Source of the DNA: Bog-532 sp963775825
GTDB taxonomy: Bacteria; Actinomycetota; Actinomycetes; Streptosporangiales; Streptosporangiaceae
Length of the DNA stretch: 64,000 nt
Direction of reading: 5' to 3'
Assembly: GCA_963775825.1 (NCBI GenBank)
Contig: CAVZKY010000045.1
Coordinates: 62,001 to 126,000 of the forward strand
Shown here piece after piece: positions 63,914 through 64,000 of the stretch. How positions within the stretch are numbered: position 1 is the first letter of the stretch; each line of letters starts with the position of its first letter. The notes under the pieces were generated by a model. That model was not told the DNA's origin, made no database searches, and saw nothing but the letters and a program-made list of their open reading frames with translations. The position numbers and the translations under genes are program-made.

Positions 63914-64000
63914 ATGGCGGAGACGGGGCAGCGGCGCCGGGGCAGCCGGCGCGGAGAAGCGGGGCCAGCAGCCGGAATGGCTGGAGCCGGAGCTGGCCAC
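63914..64000 (+). CDS. Possible start of a gene cut by the window edge
   Basis: ATG 63914 opens a frame to the edge with a basic, Gly-rich start and a purine-rich stretch upstream. Another frame in the same bases reads 'AEKRGQQPEWLEPELA', which looks more protein-like but has no start here. Not resolvable from 87 bases. Confidence 0.25.
   Translation, partial: MAETGQRRRGSRRGEAGPAAGMAGAGAGH

Overview
The window is chromosomal DNA from a high-GC actinomycete (Actinomycetota). Three things support this: a mycothiol gene (mshC), a hrdB-type principal sigma factor, and a DUF5753/DUF397 pair typical of Streptomyces-like actinobacteria. The order lexA, LysM gene, nrdR, nrdJ, then hrdB, DUF7455, parE and parC resembles the Streptomyces SCO5803-SCO5836 region. 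The pair tmsA/tmsB (10-methyl branched fatty acids) and a short-type LeuRS argue against Streptomyces itself; a Streptosporangiales-like actinomycete is my inference. No rRNA, tRNA, insertion sequence or CRISPR array was recognised.

Layout. 0-6 kb: a truncated XRE/DUF5753 regulator with its DUF397 partner, two membrane proteases (CPBP, M50B), an amidase and mshC. 6-12 kb: a small putative DNA-binding protein with a palindrome at its start, a DUF4192 protein, tmsA, a frame-broken tmsB, and an acyltransferase-like protein lacking the catalytic Ser. 12-15.6 kb: leuS preceded by a Leu-rich leader peptide and a terminator hairpin, which form a classical attenuator. 15.7-24 kb: the SOS and ribonucleotide reduction block. 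lexA faces a LysM gene with LexA boxes between them, followed by nrdR and nrdJ. nrdJ carries one intact intein and one badly broken intein. 24-31 kb: a decayed fic gene, an Acg-type flavoprotein, a GNAT enzyme and a membrane-anchored double-AAA protein with a duplicated fragment of itself downstream. 31-41 kb: a fused 5-oxoprolinase, an unknown protein, a PAS/GAF/SpoIIE phosphatase and hrdB. 41-50 kb: parE and parC flank a variable stretch with a tiny secreted protein, a split GntR-like gene, a 21-bp repeat array, a broken GRP sugar transporter and a lipoprotein. 50-55 kb: a broken SDR, a PfkB kinase, a CobU-type cobalamin enzyme, a GAF-ANTAR regulator and a SigH/SigR-like ECF sigma factor. 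55-64 kb: a glycosyltransferase, small stress-type proteins (DUF2795, CBS, DUF6458), a second SpoIIE phosphatase and a SigB/SigF-type sigma factor.

The genes fall into linked themes. These are thiol and redox stress (mshC, SigR-like factor, a SigR-like promoter before hrdB), SOS response and dNTP supply (lexA, LysM gene, nrdR, B12-dependent nrdJ, plus CobU for cobalamin), chromosome topology (parE, parC) and partner-switching stress control (two SpoIIE phosphatases and a SigB/F factor).

Two features run through the whole window. First, single-base frame breaks occur in otherwise well-conserved genes (tmsB, leuS, nrdJ, fic, GRP transporter, SDR), with a dense cluster at 21.3-25.2 kb. They may be assembly errors or real decay. 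'Pseudogene' below means only that the frame is broken as given. Second, there are many short tandem repeats, both inside genes (mshC, LysM gene, Acg-like protein, CobU) and between genes.
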